Shown here: positions 22,995 through 32,179 of the stretch, piece after piece
Layout: every line of letters begins with the position of its first letter
How positions within the stretch are numbered: the first letter of the stretch is position 1
Source: Gammaproteobacteria bacterium
GTDB taxonomy: Bacteria; Pseudomonadota; Gammaproteobacteria; Steroidobacterales; SZUA-146
NCBI GenBank assembly: GCA_013002925.1
Contig: JABDLQ010000274.1
Coordinates: 1-42,967 of the forward strand
Length of the DNA stretch: 42,967 nt
Direction: 5' to 3'
Position numbers and translations under genes: made by a program
The notes under the pieces: generated by a model
Seen by the model: only the letters and a program-made list of their open reading frames with translations
Database searches by the model: none
What the model was told of the DNA's origin: nothing

Positions 22995-24695
22995 GTGTTT
23001 GACAGGCAACCGGTAACGACAAAATCAACGCCGCGACAGTTTGCTGGTAGTACCTGCCGCAAGGTGCTGTTGCTGACCGTGCTGGTGACATTGGCTGCCT
23101 GCGGTGGAAGCGGTGGCGGCGATGCAACCCCAACACCGGTTACGGACCCTGGCGCAGCGGGCGATACCCTCATTACAGGGAAGGCGACCTATGACCTGGT
23201 GCCGCAGGTCAATTTCGATAACAGTCTGAACTACAATTCAATCAGGGTGCAGCCGATACGCGGCGCTACCGTTGAACTCTTGAACTCGGCAGGCAGCCTG
23301 CTCGAGCGTGCGACCACTTCGGCATCCGGCGATTATCAGTTTACTGTTGCCGATGGCGCGAACGTGCGTCTCCGGGTCCGTGCCGAGCTGCTTGCGGCCG
23401 GGTCACCCGCCTGGGATGTAAAAGTCATCAACAACACGAATAATGGCTCGTTGTATGCGATCGAGGGGGGCGAGTTTACAGCCGCCGGTGCCGCTGTCAC
23501 GCATGACATCCACGCCCCTTCAGGCTGGACCGGCAGCGGTTATGGCCAGACCCGGGCCGCGGCCCCGTTTGCCGTGCTGGATGTGATTTACACCGGGATG
23601 CAAAAAGTTCTGATGGCATCACCTGGGGTGGTGTTTCCTCCTCTTAGCATTAACTGGAGCCCGGACAATCGGCCGACTCAGGGCGATGAAGCGCGCGGTG
23701 AGATTGGCACCAGTTTTTATCGAAATGTCGGTGACGACAGCCATATATTTTTGCTCGGCAAAGAGAATGTCGATACTGACGAGTACGATCGTCATATCGT
23801 AGCTCACGAATGGACACATTATCTCGAGAATCGGTTGGGGCGTTCAGACAGTCTCGGTGGTGGGCATAGCAGTGGTGATCGCCTGGATCCGAGGGTTGCT
23901 TTTGGGGAGGGCCTTGGGTACGCCTTTGCCGGTGCTATTTTGGACAATCCCAACACTATCGATACCCTGGGCCCTGGTCAGGAGCAAGGTAGCAATATCA
24001 ATGTTGAAGACAACAGCATTCTGAATCCCGGGTGGTATAACGAGGGCTCGGTACAGGCAGCGATCTACGATTTTTATGATTCAGCCGTTGACGGGCCTGA
24101 TACTGTTGAACTGGGGTTCGTGCCCCTGTTTGACGTGCTGACTGGCCAATTCGCTGACGGAGTCGCGCTGACAACCATCCATGCCTATGCGACGGCGTTA
24201 AAACTCGCCAATCCCGCAGCTGCTGTTGCAATCGACGCAATTATTGAAAATCAGCATATCGCATCGGAAAATACCGATGCCTTTGCGCGCAACGAGACTA
24301 ACGATGCAGACAATGCCAATGACGTCTTGCCGATCTACACCGCGCTACCGCTGGATGGGCGGACGGTCAATCTTTGCAGCATTGGCGGAAATTTACCGCC
24401 CGCTTCATTTGGAACCTACAACAAACTCAGTAACCGCCGTTTTTTGCACTTTGAAACAATGGCGCCGGGCACGGTATCAATTACTGCGACCGGACCAAAT
24501 GGCTCCGATCCGGATCTGATACTGCATCGGGCAGGAATACTGCAGGTGGCCGAATCAGTGTCGGCAACCGAGACTTTGTCAACAGTGCTGGAAGCGGGCC
24601 GGTATGTCATCGAGATTTATGAATACAGCAACGTGACGGACAACCCGCGGGGTCGAACCTGCTTTGGCATCAGCGCAACCGTCAATCAGGAGTAA
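22995..24695 (+). CDS. Lipoprotein with HExxH metallopeptidase-like domain
   Basis: 566 aa from a GTG at 22995. This start is chosen because AGGAG lies eight bases before it; an ATG at 22965 or an in-frame start at 22863, inside srkA, is possible but has no such site. The signal peptide ends in the lipobox LAAC (Cys36). Domains seen: a carboxypeptidase-regulatory-like beta domain (about 60-135), and a central region with 'HEWTHYLENRLG' (HExxH at 271-275). 'AFGEGLGYAF' follows about 30 residues later, and its Glu305 may be the third zinc ligand of a gluzincin-type peptidase. A C-terminal PPC-like beta-sandwich ('DPDLILHRAG') completes the protein. It is probably an envelope-anchored zinc protease; activity and substrate are unproven. 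It is followed two bases later by a small secreted protein. Confidence 0.75.
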   Translation: MFDRQPVTTKSTPRQFAGSTCRKVLLLTVLVTLAACGGSGGGDATPTPVTDPGAAGDTLITGKATYDLVPQVNFDNSLNYNSIRVQPIRGATVELLNSAGSLLERATTSASGDYQFTVADGANVRLRVRAELLAAGSPAWDVKVINNTNNGSLYAIEGGEFTAAGAAVTHDIHAPSGWTGSGYGQTRAAAPFAVLDVIYTGMQKVLMASPGVVFPPLSINWSPDNRPTQGDEARGEIGTSFYRNVGDDSHIFLLGKENVDTDEYDRHIVAHEWTHYLENRLGRSDSLGGGHSSGDRLDPRVAFGEGLGYAFAGAILDNPNTIDTLGPGQEQGSNINVEDNSILNPGWYNEGSVQAAIYDFYDSAVDGPDTVELGFVPLFDVLTGQFADGVALTTIHAYATALKLANPAAAVAIDAIIENQHIASENTDAFARNETNDADNANDVLPIYTALPLDGRTVNLCSIGGNLPPASFGTYNKLSNRRFLHFETMAPGTVSITATGPNGSDPDLILHRAGILQVAESVSATETLSTVLEAGRYVIEIYEYSNVTDNPRGRTCFGISATVNQE

Positions 24696-24697
24696 CT

Positions 24698-25312
24698 ATG
24701 AACAGGCAAACCCGCTGGCAACCTCTGTGCCGAACCGCTGTCGCTGTGCTGTTGATAGGCGTCTCTACAGTATGGGTGGCAGCCGACGTCGACGGGCTAT
24801 CAGAAAATAGCGCAAAACGCCCATGTTCTGATGCAGCAGCGACCAAACTAACGTCCCCTGTCCGCAGTCCCGGCAAGGCGTCTATCCCCGTCAAATTTGT
24901 CAATCCCGGACGCTTCAAAGCCAATCTGGGCGAGCAGGTCGTCGTTTCCCTGACCCTGTTGGCCACTGAGAAAATTGCACAGCTTCAGGTGCAGGCAACG
25001 ACAGAGAATGCGCGGATCGTCGTGGGCTCTGTCAGCGATACAAGTTTTTACAATATTCCAGCTGGCGAGCAGGTGACACTGGACTACACGGTGCAACCAC
25101 AAACAGACGGGCTGAGCTACGTCAATGTCTTCCTCTCGACACATTCCGGTCAGGGCAAGCGCATGGCCAGTTATTCGATTCCTGTCGAAGTCGGCGATAT
25201 TCGCGGCGCCGTCGCCACCAAGAGCGTACCGGACCTGGTTGTCGCTGAAGACGGCGTTGTACTCGAGATTATGCGGGCACGCGATACAAGCCCCACACCA
25301 CCACGCCCCTGA
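24698..25312 (+). CDS. Small secreted protein, unknown function
   Basis: 204 aa. The N-terminal signal peptide (basic start, 'TAVAVLLIGVSTVWVAA') is followed by a low-complexity part. A beta-rich domain follows, with 'QVVVSLTLLATEKIAQLQVQ', 'PAGEQVTLDYTVQPQ' and 'YVNVFLST', resembling bacterial Ig-like or chaperone-like sandwiches. No family was recognised. The ATG is preceded by GGAG and lies two bases after the metallopeptidase stop, so the two genes are co-transcribed. It may be a partner or chaperone of the lipoprotein, which is inference. Confidence 0.65.
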   Translation: MNRQTRWQPLCRTAVAVLLIGVSTVWVAADVDGLSENSAKRPCSDAAATKLTSPVRSPGKASIPVKFVNPGRFKANLGEQVVVSLTLLATEKIAQLQVQATTENARIVVGSVSDTSFYNIPAGEQVTLDYTVQPQTDGLSYVNVFLSTHSGQGKRMASYSIPVEVGDIRGAVATKSVPDLVVAEDGVVLEIMRARDTSPTPPRP

Positions 25313-25448
25313 TAGAGTCAAAGTCCGTAGGCGGTGGCAAAGAAGGGTTGGCGTCTCGCCGATCTGACGGCAACCCGCGCTGGCGGGAATGATCCAACAC
25401 CCTGCTCAGGCCAATAAAAAATAATCATGCTGCGATCCGCATAAACTG

Positions 25449-25454
25449 TATAAT
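25449..25454 (+). promoter_or_regulatory. -10 element of the typA promoter
   Basis: A perfect TATAAT, preceded by TG, lies 27 bases upstream of the typA ATG. The -35 region is weak at any normal spacing. The predicted start near 25461 gives a short leader with GAAGAG as ribosome-binding site. Confidence 0.55.
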
Positions 25455-25481
25455 CCGCGGCTTTTAGCCTTGTGAAGAGTC

Positions 25482-27308
25482 ATGTTCGAAGGAATACGCA
25501 ATATCGCGATCATCGCGCACGTTGATCACGGCAAAACCACGCTTGTTGATCAGTTGCTCAAGTGTTCGGGGATGCTGGCTGCACGGGTGGATGTGCCCAG
25601 CCGCGCGCTGGACTCCAGCGACCTGGAAAAAGAGCGCGGGATTACCATTCTCTCCAAGAATACCGCTATCCGGTGGCAAAATTTTCGAATTAACATCGTG
25701 GACACACCGGGCCACGCAGATTTTGGAGGCGAAGTTGAGCGCGTACTGAGTATGGTCGACTCGGTGCTACTGGTTGTCGATGCGGTCGACGGCCCGATGC
25801 CGCAGACGCGGTTTGTCACGATGAAGGCTTTCAGCCATGGCTTGAATCCGATTGTTATTGTAAACAAGGTAGATCGCCCTGGAAGCCGGCCAGACTGGGT
25901 GGTAGAGCAAATATTTGATTTGTTTGATCGTTTGGGCGCTCACGACGAACAACTTGATTTTCCGGTTGTCTATACCTCAGCTCTGCAGGGTACATCGGGG
26001 GTCACCGCAACCGGGCAGGAGGCCGGCATGGATGCTGTGTTTGAAGCCATTACCGAGCATTGCCCGCCACCAGGCGTTAATGAGGATGGTCCGTTTCAGA
26101 TGCAGATCAGTTCGCTGGACTATTCCAGCTATGTGGGTGCAATTGCAATTGGTCGGATTTTTCGTGGCACCGTGCGGCGCAACGATACGGTTGCCGTGGT
26201 CGGCATTGACGGCTCGACGCGGCGTGAAAAAATTTCCCAGATTCTGGGCTTTGAAGGACTCGAACGCGTAGAAATTCAGTCTGCAGCGGCTGGCGACATC
26301 GTGGCGCTGGCTGGCATCGAACGGCCGCGCATATCCGATACCTTGTGCCACCCGGATGCAGCAGAGGCACTGCCTGGTCTAACGGTCGATGAACCGACCA
26401 TCAGCATGGTCTTCGAAACGAACAGCTCACCGTTTGCAGGACTGGAGGGCAAGTTTGTCACCAGCCGACAAATTCGCGAAAGACTGATGCGTGAAACGTT
26501 ACATAACGTCGCACTGCGCGTCGCGGACACCGATGATCCTGAAAAATTTCGTGTCAGCGGTCGCGGCGAACTGCACCTGTCAATTTTGCTGGAAACAATG
26601 CGGCGCGAAGGTTACGAGTTGGCAGTGTCCCGGCCGCGGGTGATCTTTCGCGAAATTGATGGGGTAAGACAGGAGCCGTATGAGCTATTGGCCGTTGATA
26701 TTGAAGAACGTGATCAGGGCGCAGTGATGGAGGCCCTGGGTGAGCGCGGCGGAAAACTGTCCAACATGACACCCGACGGGAATGGCAGAACCAGGCTCGA
26801 TTACAAGATTCCGTCCCGTGGGCTGATTGGGTTTCAAACGCATTTTCGCACGCTCACCAGCGGTAATGGCATGCTCTATCATGTTTTTGATGAATACCGT
26901 GAAGCGCTCAGTCAGCCGGTAGCTCAGCGCCAGGCAGGCGTGCTGATTTCCACGGCAAGAGGCAAGGCGCTGGCATACGCACTGTTTAATCTGCAGGAAC
27001 GCGGACGACTGTTCATTCGGCATGCTGACGAGGTGTACGAAGGGCAGATCGTTGGTCAACACAACCGCGACAATGATTTGCCGGTCAATCCGCTCAAAGG
27101 AAAGCAGCTGACCAACGTCCGTGCTTCAGGCCGTGACGAAAAAATTGTCCTGACCCCGGCGATTGAATTCTCTCTGGAGCAGGCACTCGAATTTATCGAT
27201 GACGATGAACTGGTAGAAATAACTCCGCAACACATTCGATTGCGCAAGCGCTTTTTGAAAGAACATGAGCGCAAGCGTGCCAGCAGGCAAAAAGCCGCTG
27301 ACGCTTAA
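25482..27308 (+). CDS. typA: Ribosome-associated translational GTPase TypA/BipA
   Basis: 608 aa, full family length. G1 is 'AHVDHGKTT' (12-20), the switch region is 'EKERGITI', G3 is 'DTPGHADFGGEVER' and G4 is 'NKVDRPG'. The C-terminal 'KGKQLTNVRASGRDEK' segment is characteristic of BipA. The protein binds the ribosome and supports assembly and translation under stress or cold. The gene appears to stand alone. It is convergent with the small lipoprotein gene, whose stop is nine bases away. Confidence 0.97.
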   Translation: MFEGIRNIAIIAHVDHGKTTLVDQLLKCSGMLAARVDVPSRALDSSDLEKERGITILSKNTAIRWQNFRINIVDTPGHADFGGEVERVLSMVDSVLLVVDAVDGPMPQTRFVTMKAFSHGLNPIVIVNKVDRPGSRPDWVVEQIFDLFDRLGAHDEQLDFPVVYTSALQGTSGVTATGQEAGMDAVFEAITEHCPPPGVNEDGPFQMQISSLDYSSYVGAIAIGRIFRGTVRRNDTVAVVGIDGSTRREKISQILGFEGLERVEIQSAAAGDIVALAGIERPRISDTLCHPDAAEALPGLTVDEPTISMVFETNSSPFAGLEGKFVTSRQIRERLMRETLHNVALRVADTDDPEKFRVSGRGELHLSILLETMRREGYELAVSRPRVIFREIDGVRQEPYELLAVDIEERDQGAVMEALGERGGKLSNMTPDGNGRTRLDYKIPSRGLIGFQTHFRTLTSGNGMLYHVFDEYREALSQPVAQRQAGVLISTARGKALAYALFNLQERGRLFIRHADEVYEGQIVGQHNRDNDLPVNPLKGKQLTNVRASGRDEKIVLTPAIEFSLEQALEFIDDDELVEITPQHIRLRKRFLKEHERKRASRQKAADA

Positions 27309-27316
27309 ACTCGTTC

Positions 27317-27913
27317 CTAGTTGCTGGTTCGCCGAGTATCGTCAGGGGCGCGGGGGCGCTGACGAGGGCTGTCCATGTGGCGATAATCGCGAACCCTTGA
27401 CGGTGGTGGTCGGGATACGGGTGCAGGCCTGGCAACCGGTGCAGCGCCACTGGTATTAGTACCTCTCGCTACGGGTGTTCTCGTATTCAAAATGGGTCGT
27501 CCCCGCGAAGAACCGCTGTAGCTATAGGGATAGCGCGCCGAATTGCCCGCAAAGTTGCCATTGATCTGGTAGACCGGGTTTCCCCAACGATCGTAATAAA
27601 GTGGCTCCCGCGATTGTGCTCTTGAGGCTGGCAAGTAACGGATATCGCCGACATAATAACGATTGTTACCGAGCGCTTCATGCGTGTTCATCGTGTACAC
27701 GCGATTGCCATCTGCATCGGTAATCCACTGTTTGCGAAAAATCGACAACGACCCCTGTGTTTGCGCGCTGGCGGAATAATAATCCGTTCCATCATCAACG
27801 AAACTGTCATCAATGGGCACAACGGCGGTCCGGGCAGCGCTGCTTGCGCAGCCGCCAAGAACGGGCAGCGAAACTGCCGTCAGCGCGGTTATCAGCAAAG
27901 CACAATGGCGCAA
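27317..27913 (-). CDS. Small basic lipoprotein, unknown function
   Basis: 198 aa. The signal peptide ends in the lipobox LGGC (Cys22). A middle part rich in Tyr, Asn and Gly ('ITDADGNRVYTMNTHEALGNNRYYVGDI', 'YYDRWGNPVYQING') is followed by a disordered, proline- and arginine-rich tail (about 140-198) that may contact peptidoglycan or polysaccharide. No family was recognised. It is divergent from the GGDEF-EAL gene across a 228-base gap holding the CRP-type palindrome. The promoter geometry points toward the GGDEF-EAL gene rather than this one. Confidence 0.65.
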   Translation of the reverse strand: MRHCALLITALTAVSLPVLGGCASSAARTAVVPIDDSFVDDGTDYYSASAQTQGSLSIFRKQWITDADGNRVYTMNTHEALGNNRYYVGDIRYLPASRAQSREPLYYDRWGNPVYQINGNFAGNSARYPYSYSGSSRGRPILNTRTPVARGTNTSGAAPVARPAPVSRPPPSRVRDYRHMDSPRQRPRAPDDTRRTSN

Positions 27914-28038
27914 AATTTTTTCTCCGTTCAGGCAGATAGAGCCAACAATAATTACGACATTATGCGGTACCGACAGTTCATTGTCCGGGGATTTTGAACT
28001 TTCGGAATATGTTAAATCGCAGCAGAGATTAACGACTT

Positions 28039-28081
28039 GTGACGTACGTCACACATTATACCGGATACTGGCGCTAGATTT
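28039..28081 (+). promoter_or_regulatory. Perfect CRP-type palindrome and class II-like promoter of the GGDEF-EAL gene
   Basis: TGTGACGTACGTCACA at 28039-28054 is a perfect 16-base palindrome and an exact match to TGTGA-N6-TCACA. Exactly 21 bases later is TAGATT (28076-28081), a weak -10 with four of six consensus bases. The predicted start near 28088 puts the site centre at about -41.5 and leaves a 54-base leader. The spacing equals that at 1381 and 36395. Confidence 0.7.
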
Positions 28082-28141
28082 GATTTCGGGATTGGGACAA
28101 TTTTCCCAATCTATCAAAGCATTTCTATTGGCGGTGGTAAT

Positions 28142-29905
28142 GTGTCACATGTAAAAATTAAGAAAAACAAAAGCTTAGCGAAAAGTCATTTGCCACGTCG
28201 GGGTTCCAGAGCGGCTCTGCAGGCGATCAGCGACGGTGTTGTTGTCACTAATGAGCATGGGATGGTCGAATTCCTGAATCCCGCGGCTGAGTTGTTGTCG
28301 GGTTGGCGGACCCAGGATGCTGCCAATCTTCCGGTGGATAAAGTCGTTCATCTGTGTGACGAGAATTCCGGCCAACCCATGGAAGACACCGGCGTCTGGA
28401 AACGTCCTGACATCGCCTGTAACAAGGTCGGGCGTTGCACGTTACAGTCGCGTTCCGGTACTCAGCATCTGATCGACGCCAATGTCTCGCCAGTACTGGA
28501 CGCCGATGGCACCGTAACAGGAACGGTTCTGGTACTGCGGGATTTGAGTCAGGAAACCGGCTTGCTCGAACGACTCGATTACCAGGCAACGCATGATTCG
28601 CGTACCGGGTTGTTAAATCGTTCTGCCTTCGAACAGGCGGTTCGTGAATTGCATATGGACCCTGCCTCAGCGGGTGCAAGAAACGCAATCATTTACATAG
28701 ACGTGGATCAGTTCAAAATAATCAACGACACTTGTGGGCATGTCGCCGGCGATCATTTTCTTGAAGCGTTGTCCGAAAAATTGCAGAGCCGTGTCCGCGA
28801 AAGCGATGTGCTGGCGCGTCTGGGCGGTGACGAGTTTGGCGTGTTGTTGCGTGGCTGTACACGCCGCCATGCGCAAGCCCTGGCGGAACAGATTTGTCAC
28901 CTTGTTGAAGATATGCGTTTTGCCTGGGGTGGTCGCCTGCACCGTCACACGGCCAGCGTGGGAGTGACGGCCATCAGTGAAGATGCCAACGTAGCTTCAG
29001 TTTTGAGTGCCGCAGAAATTGCCTGTTTTACCGCAAAAGATCAGGGTCGAAACAGGGTGCACGTCTATCACAATGAAAATGTGCCTAGTCGGCATGTTGA
29101 AATGCAATGGGTGGCACGCATTTCGAGAGCGCTGGACGAAAACCGGCTCACCGCATTTCATCAACCCATCGTACCACTGGGCGATGACCATTCCCGGGAC
29201 GAGCGGCCGCACTACGAGCTATTGGTGCGCATGACTGATCGGTTCGGGCAAATCATACTGCCAAAATATTTTATTTCTGCAGCCGAACGGTACAACCTGA
29301 TGCCCAGTATCGATCGTTGGATGGTGACCGAAGTATTGTCGCGCCTGGTCTGGAGAAAAGATCTGGGACCCGGCTTCAAACCGTATACGCTGTCCATCAA
29401 TCTGTCGGGTACTTCGCTCAGTGACACCAGCTTTATGAACTTTCTCGAACGCGAGCTGGAACGCTATCCTATCGAGCCGCGCACTTTGTGTTTTGAGATA
29501 ACTGAGACTGCAGCCATCTCCAATATTGCGGACGTTGCCAACGTAATGCGCCGCCTAAAGAGTCGGGGCTGCATGTTTTCGCTGGACGACTTTGGCAGTG
29601 GCTTATCGTCGTTCGCCTATCTCAAAGGCCTGCCAGTCGACCTGATAAAAATTGATGGTGATTTTATCGCCGATATTCTGAACTCGCCGGCCGATACCGC
29701 TTTTGTGGATGCCATCTGTCGGGTCGCAAAAGCCATGAATATACGCACGGTGGCTGAGCACGTTGATTCAACTGAACTTTTGGACGCTTTGAGCGAGCTT
29801 GGCGTTGATTATGCGCAGGGCTATCACATCGCCAAACCGCGTCGGGTACACAATCGGTCAAGTTTTGCGTTGCCGGGCTCGAAAACGCCACTCGAGGCCG
29901 TCTGA
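28142..29905 (+). CDS. PAS-GGDEF-EAL cyclic-di-GMP enzyme
   Basis: 587 aa from a GTG at 28142 (weak ribosome-binding site). The domains are PAS (about 22-135), GGDEF (145-310) and EAL (325-570). The cyclase signature is intact, GGDEF at 228-232, with the product-inhibition I-site RESD exactly five residues before it (219-222). The phosphodiesterase side keeps the metal and catalytic residues: ELL in place of EAL (Glu359), SINLSG, FEITET (Glu452), DDFGSG (482-487), IKIDGD (Lys504) and the glutamate of AEHV. Both activities are therefore possible, with PAS as sensory input. There is no membrane segment, so it is cytoplasmic. The CRP-type site upstream places it under the same predicted control as the riboswitch gene. 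Confidence 0.93.
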   Translation: MSHVKIKKNKSLAKSHLPRRGSRAALQAISDGVVVTNEHGMVEFLNPAAELLSGWRTQDAANLPVDKVVHLCDENSGQPMEDTGVWKRPDIACNKVGRCTLQSRSGTQHLIDANVSPVLDADGTVTGTVLVLRDLSQETGLLERLDYQATHDSRTGLLNRSAFEQAVRELHMDPASAGARNAIIYIDVDQFKIINDTCGHVAGDHFLEALSEKLQSRVRESDVLARLGGDEFGVLLRGCTRRHAQALAEQICHLVEDMRFAWGGRLHRHTASVGVTAISEDANVASVLSAAEIACFTAKDQGRNRVHVYHNENVPSRHVEMQWVARISRALDENRLTAFHQPIVPLGDDHSRDERPHYELLVRMTDRFGQIILPKYFISAAERYNLMPSIDRWMVTEVLSRLVWRKDLGPGFKPYTLSINLSGTSLSDTSFMNFLERELERYPIEPRTLCFEITETAAISNIADVANVMRRLKSRGCMFSLDDFGSGLSSFAYLKGLPVDLIKIDGDFIADILNSPADTAFVDAICRVAKAMNIRTVAEHVDSTELLDALSELGVDYAQGYHIAKPRRVHNRSSFALPGSKTPLEAV

Positions 29906-30168
29906 TTTACGGTATCCTGCGACAGGCCCAAACGGACTAGGCGTTCGCGGTATCAGGCCGCATTCCCGCCATCTGTTTATCTTCACCGGCCGCCAGCACC
30001 CGGGACTCCGGCCGGCGCAATCCGGACCGCTGCCGGCTATACAGCATGGTACTCGACCCGGAGACTCCTGTGTTAATATACGCCCATAAACCGGTGCAGG
30101 GGCGGCCGTGTCCTGACGCGGGTCATCACACTACGGTAAAGCAAAAACTCGAAACTATCCGGGGAAAT

Positions 30169-30984
30169 ATGGAACAAGCCATCTGGACATCCAATAGCGC
30201 GTTGTTTGACGAACATGATCCGCCGCCGTTTACGATCATGAACCCGGATTCCGATTTGCCGTTATTACTGGTGGCGGACCACGCCAGCAATCGTATTCCC
30301 GCGCGTCTTGGTGATCTGGGTCTCGATCAGGATACTCTGCTACGACACATTGCCTATGACCGGGGCACTGAAGCGCTCACGATGCAAATTGCGGAGCGTG
30401 TCGGCTGTCGAGCCGTTCTGTGTAACTACTCGCGACTGGTGGTGGATTGTAACCGGCATCTGCACGATGGCACGGCGATTCTTGAAGTCAGTGATTTAAC
30501 CCGAATTCCGGGCAACGAAAATCTGTCGGATGCGCAACGCGAAGCGCGTATTGCCGGAATCTATGCGGCCTATCATCAGGCGATCGAGCAGACGCTGAAT
30601 CAATTGCAACAAATAGTAGCGGCGCCTGCATTGCTGGCGGTTCATTCATTTACACCGCGATTAAAAATGGGCGATGCCCGCCCATGGCACGTGGGCGTGC
30701 TGTGGGACAAGGATGAACGTATTGCAACGCGGTTGCTGGCGCATCTGCGCCAGAATCCGGATTTGCATGTCGGAGATAATCAACCCTATTCCGGCAAGCA
30801 TCCGGCTGACTATACGATAGATACCCATGGAGAAGCCCGTGGCTTGCCCTGTGCATCCATTGAGATACGAAAAGATCTGCTGGCCGATGAGGGTATGGTA
30901 GATCAGTGGGCACAGCGGCTGATCGGTTTTGCGCAATCCTTGATTACGGAACCCGAAATATTTGCCGAAATCAGGTCCGAATGA
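30169..30984 (+). CDS. N-formylglutamate amidohydrolase family protein
   Basis: 271 aa from an ATG at 30169 preceded by GGGGA; an upstream GTG-like frame from 30046 has no ribosome-binding site. 'LLLVADHASNRIPARLGDLGL', 'IAYDRGTEALT', 'NYSRLVVDCNR' and 'AVHSFTPRL' are features of the FGase (HutG-like) fold, with histidine and glutamate residues for zinc. No histidine-degradation genes are nearby, and many such paralogues have no proven substrate. It is followed 29 bases later by the YbdK-type ligase, so the two are probably one transcript. Confidence 0.85.
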   Translation: MEQAIWTSNSALFDEHDPPPFTIMNPDSDLPLLLVADHASNRIPARLGDLGLDQDTLLRHIAYDRGTEALTMQIAERVGCRAVLCNYSRLVVDCNRHLHDGTAILEVSDLTRIPGNENLSDAQREARIAGIYAAYHQAIEQTLNQLQQIVAAPALLAVHSFTPRLKMGDARPWHVGVLWDKDERIATRLLAHLRQNPDLHVGDNQPYSGKHPADYTIDTHGEARGLPCASIEIRKDLLADEGMVDQWAQRLIGFAQSLITEPEIFAEIRSE

Positions 30985-31013
30985 TTTTTTAAAAAGTAAC
31001 TAAAGGGGCGCCC

Positions 31014-32156
31014 ATGATTAACACTCCGCCATTTACCATTGGCATAGAAGAAGAGTACTTACTCGTCGATAAAGCGACCCGGGATCTTGCCACGGATCCA
31101 CCTGAACAAATGCGCAACGAATGTCAGGAAGCCTGTCCAGGCCAAATCACACCCGAATTTTTGCGTGCGCAGATCGAAATTGGCACCAGGGTCTGCAAAA
31201 ACATCGGTGAAGCACGTGAAGAACTGACTAATTTGCGTGGTTGCGTTGTCGACATTGCTGATCAATACGGGCTGGCACCGATCGCGGCTTCAACACACCC
31301 GTTTGCACACTGGCAGGCGCAAAAACAGACTGACAACCCTCGTTATGATGATCTCAATCGTGATATGCAGGCCTCCGCACGGCGCTTGCTGATTTGCGGC
31401 ATGCATGTCCACGTGGGTCTGGATGACGATGAGTTGCGTGTGGACCTCATGAATCAGTTCACTTATTTTTTGCCGCATTTGCTGGCACTAAGCTGCTCTT
31501 CGCCGTTCTGGGAAGGGGATGATACCGGGCTGCAGTCCTACCGTTTGACAGTGTTTGATGGCATGCCGCGCACTCGTCTGCCGGAGACGTTTTCAAGCTA
31601 TAGTGAGTATCAGCGGCACATCGATATCCTGATCAGTTCAGGCATTATCCAGGACGCAACAAAAATATGGTGGGATGTGCGCCCCAGCGCGCGCTATCCG
31701 ACGCTGGAAATGCGGGTTACGGATGTATGCACTCGTGTCGATGATGCCCTGTGCGTGGCGGCATTGACAGTTTCCATTATGAGCATGTTGTATCGCCTGC
31801 GCTGCGAAAACAAGCGCTGGCGCCAGTATGCACATATGCTGATTCAGGAAAACCGCTGGCGTGCATTGCGTTACGGCGTCGAAAATGGCCTGGTTGACTT
31901 TGGGTGTGGCAAAGTTATTTCTTTTACGGATTTATTCGCTGAAATACTGGAGCTGGTCAGCGAGGACGCGCGCCGATTGGGTTGCCTCAAAGAAGTGATG
32001 CATGCCGTCAAGATCATTCAGATGGGCAATAGTGCAAGGCTGCAACGGCAAGTTTACTATGCGGCGTTAGACAACGGAAAGTCAAAGGAAGATGCGTTGC
32101 GTGACGTTGTTGATTTTTTGGTGGCTGAAACCCGTCGCAAGCCGTCCTCTGAATAG
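31014..32156 (+). CDS. Carboxylate-amine ligase, YbdK/GCS2 family
   Basis: 380 aa, ATG preceded by AAAGGGG. The glutamate-cysteine ligase type 2 fold is shown by 'FTIGIEEEYLLVD' (metal-binding glutamates near residue 12), 'ICGMHVHVGLDDDE' and 'WWDVRPSARYPTLEMRVTDVC'. Length matches YbdK (about 372). In E. coli YbdK has weak gamma-glutamylcysteine synthetase activity; the true substrate is not known. It lies in the same run as the N-formylglutamate amidohydrolase-like gene, so both may act on glutamyl or related amino-acid conjugates. Confidence 0.88.
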   Translation: MINTPPFTIGIEEEYLLVDKATRDLATDPPEQMRNECQEACPGQITPEFLRAQIEIGTRVCKNIGEAREELTNLRGCVVDIADQYGLAPIAASTHPFAHWQAQKQTDNPRYDDLNRDMQASARRLLICGMHVHVGLDDDELRVDLMNQFTYFLPHLLALSCSSPFWEGDDTGLQSYRLTVFDGMPRTRLPETFSSYSEYQRHIDILISSGIIQDATKIWWDVRPSARYPTLEMRVTDVCTRVDDALCVAALTVSIMSMLYRLRCENKRWRQYAHMLIQENRWRALRYGVENGLVDFGCGKVISFTDLFAEILELVSEDARRLGCLKEVMHAVKIIQMGNSARLQRQVYYAALDNGKSKEDALRDVVDFLVAETRRKPSSE

Positions 32157-32179
32157 ATGTGAGCCTGGTGCGGTGACAG

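Noticed and set aside
28012..28054. CRP-type palindrome at 28039 acting on the divergent small lipoprotein gene
   Set aside because: At the mirrored class II distance there is no good -10 on the minus strand, whereas the plus strand has one at the same spacing as the other two sites.
30046..30168. Longer N-terminus for the N-formylglutamate amidohydrolase-like protein
   Set aside because: The extra 41 residues show no family similarity and no ribosome-binding site, while the ATG at 30169 has GGGGA before it.
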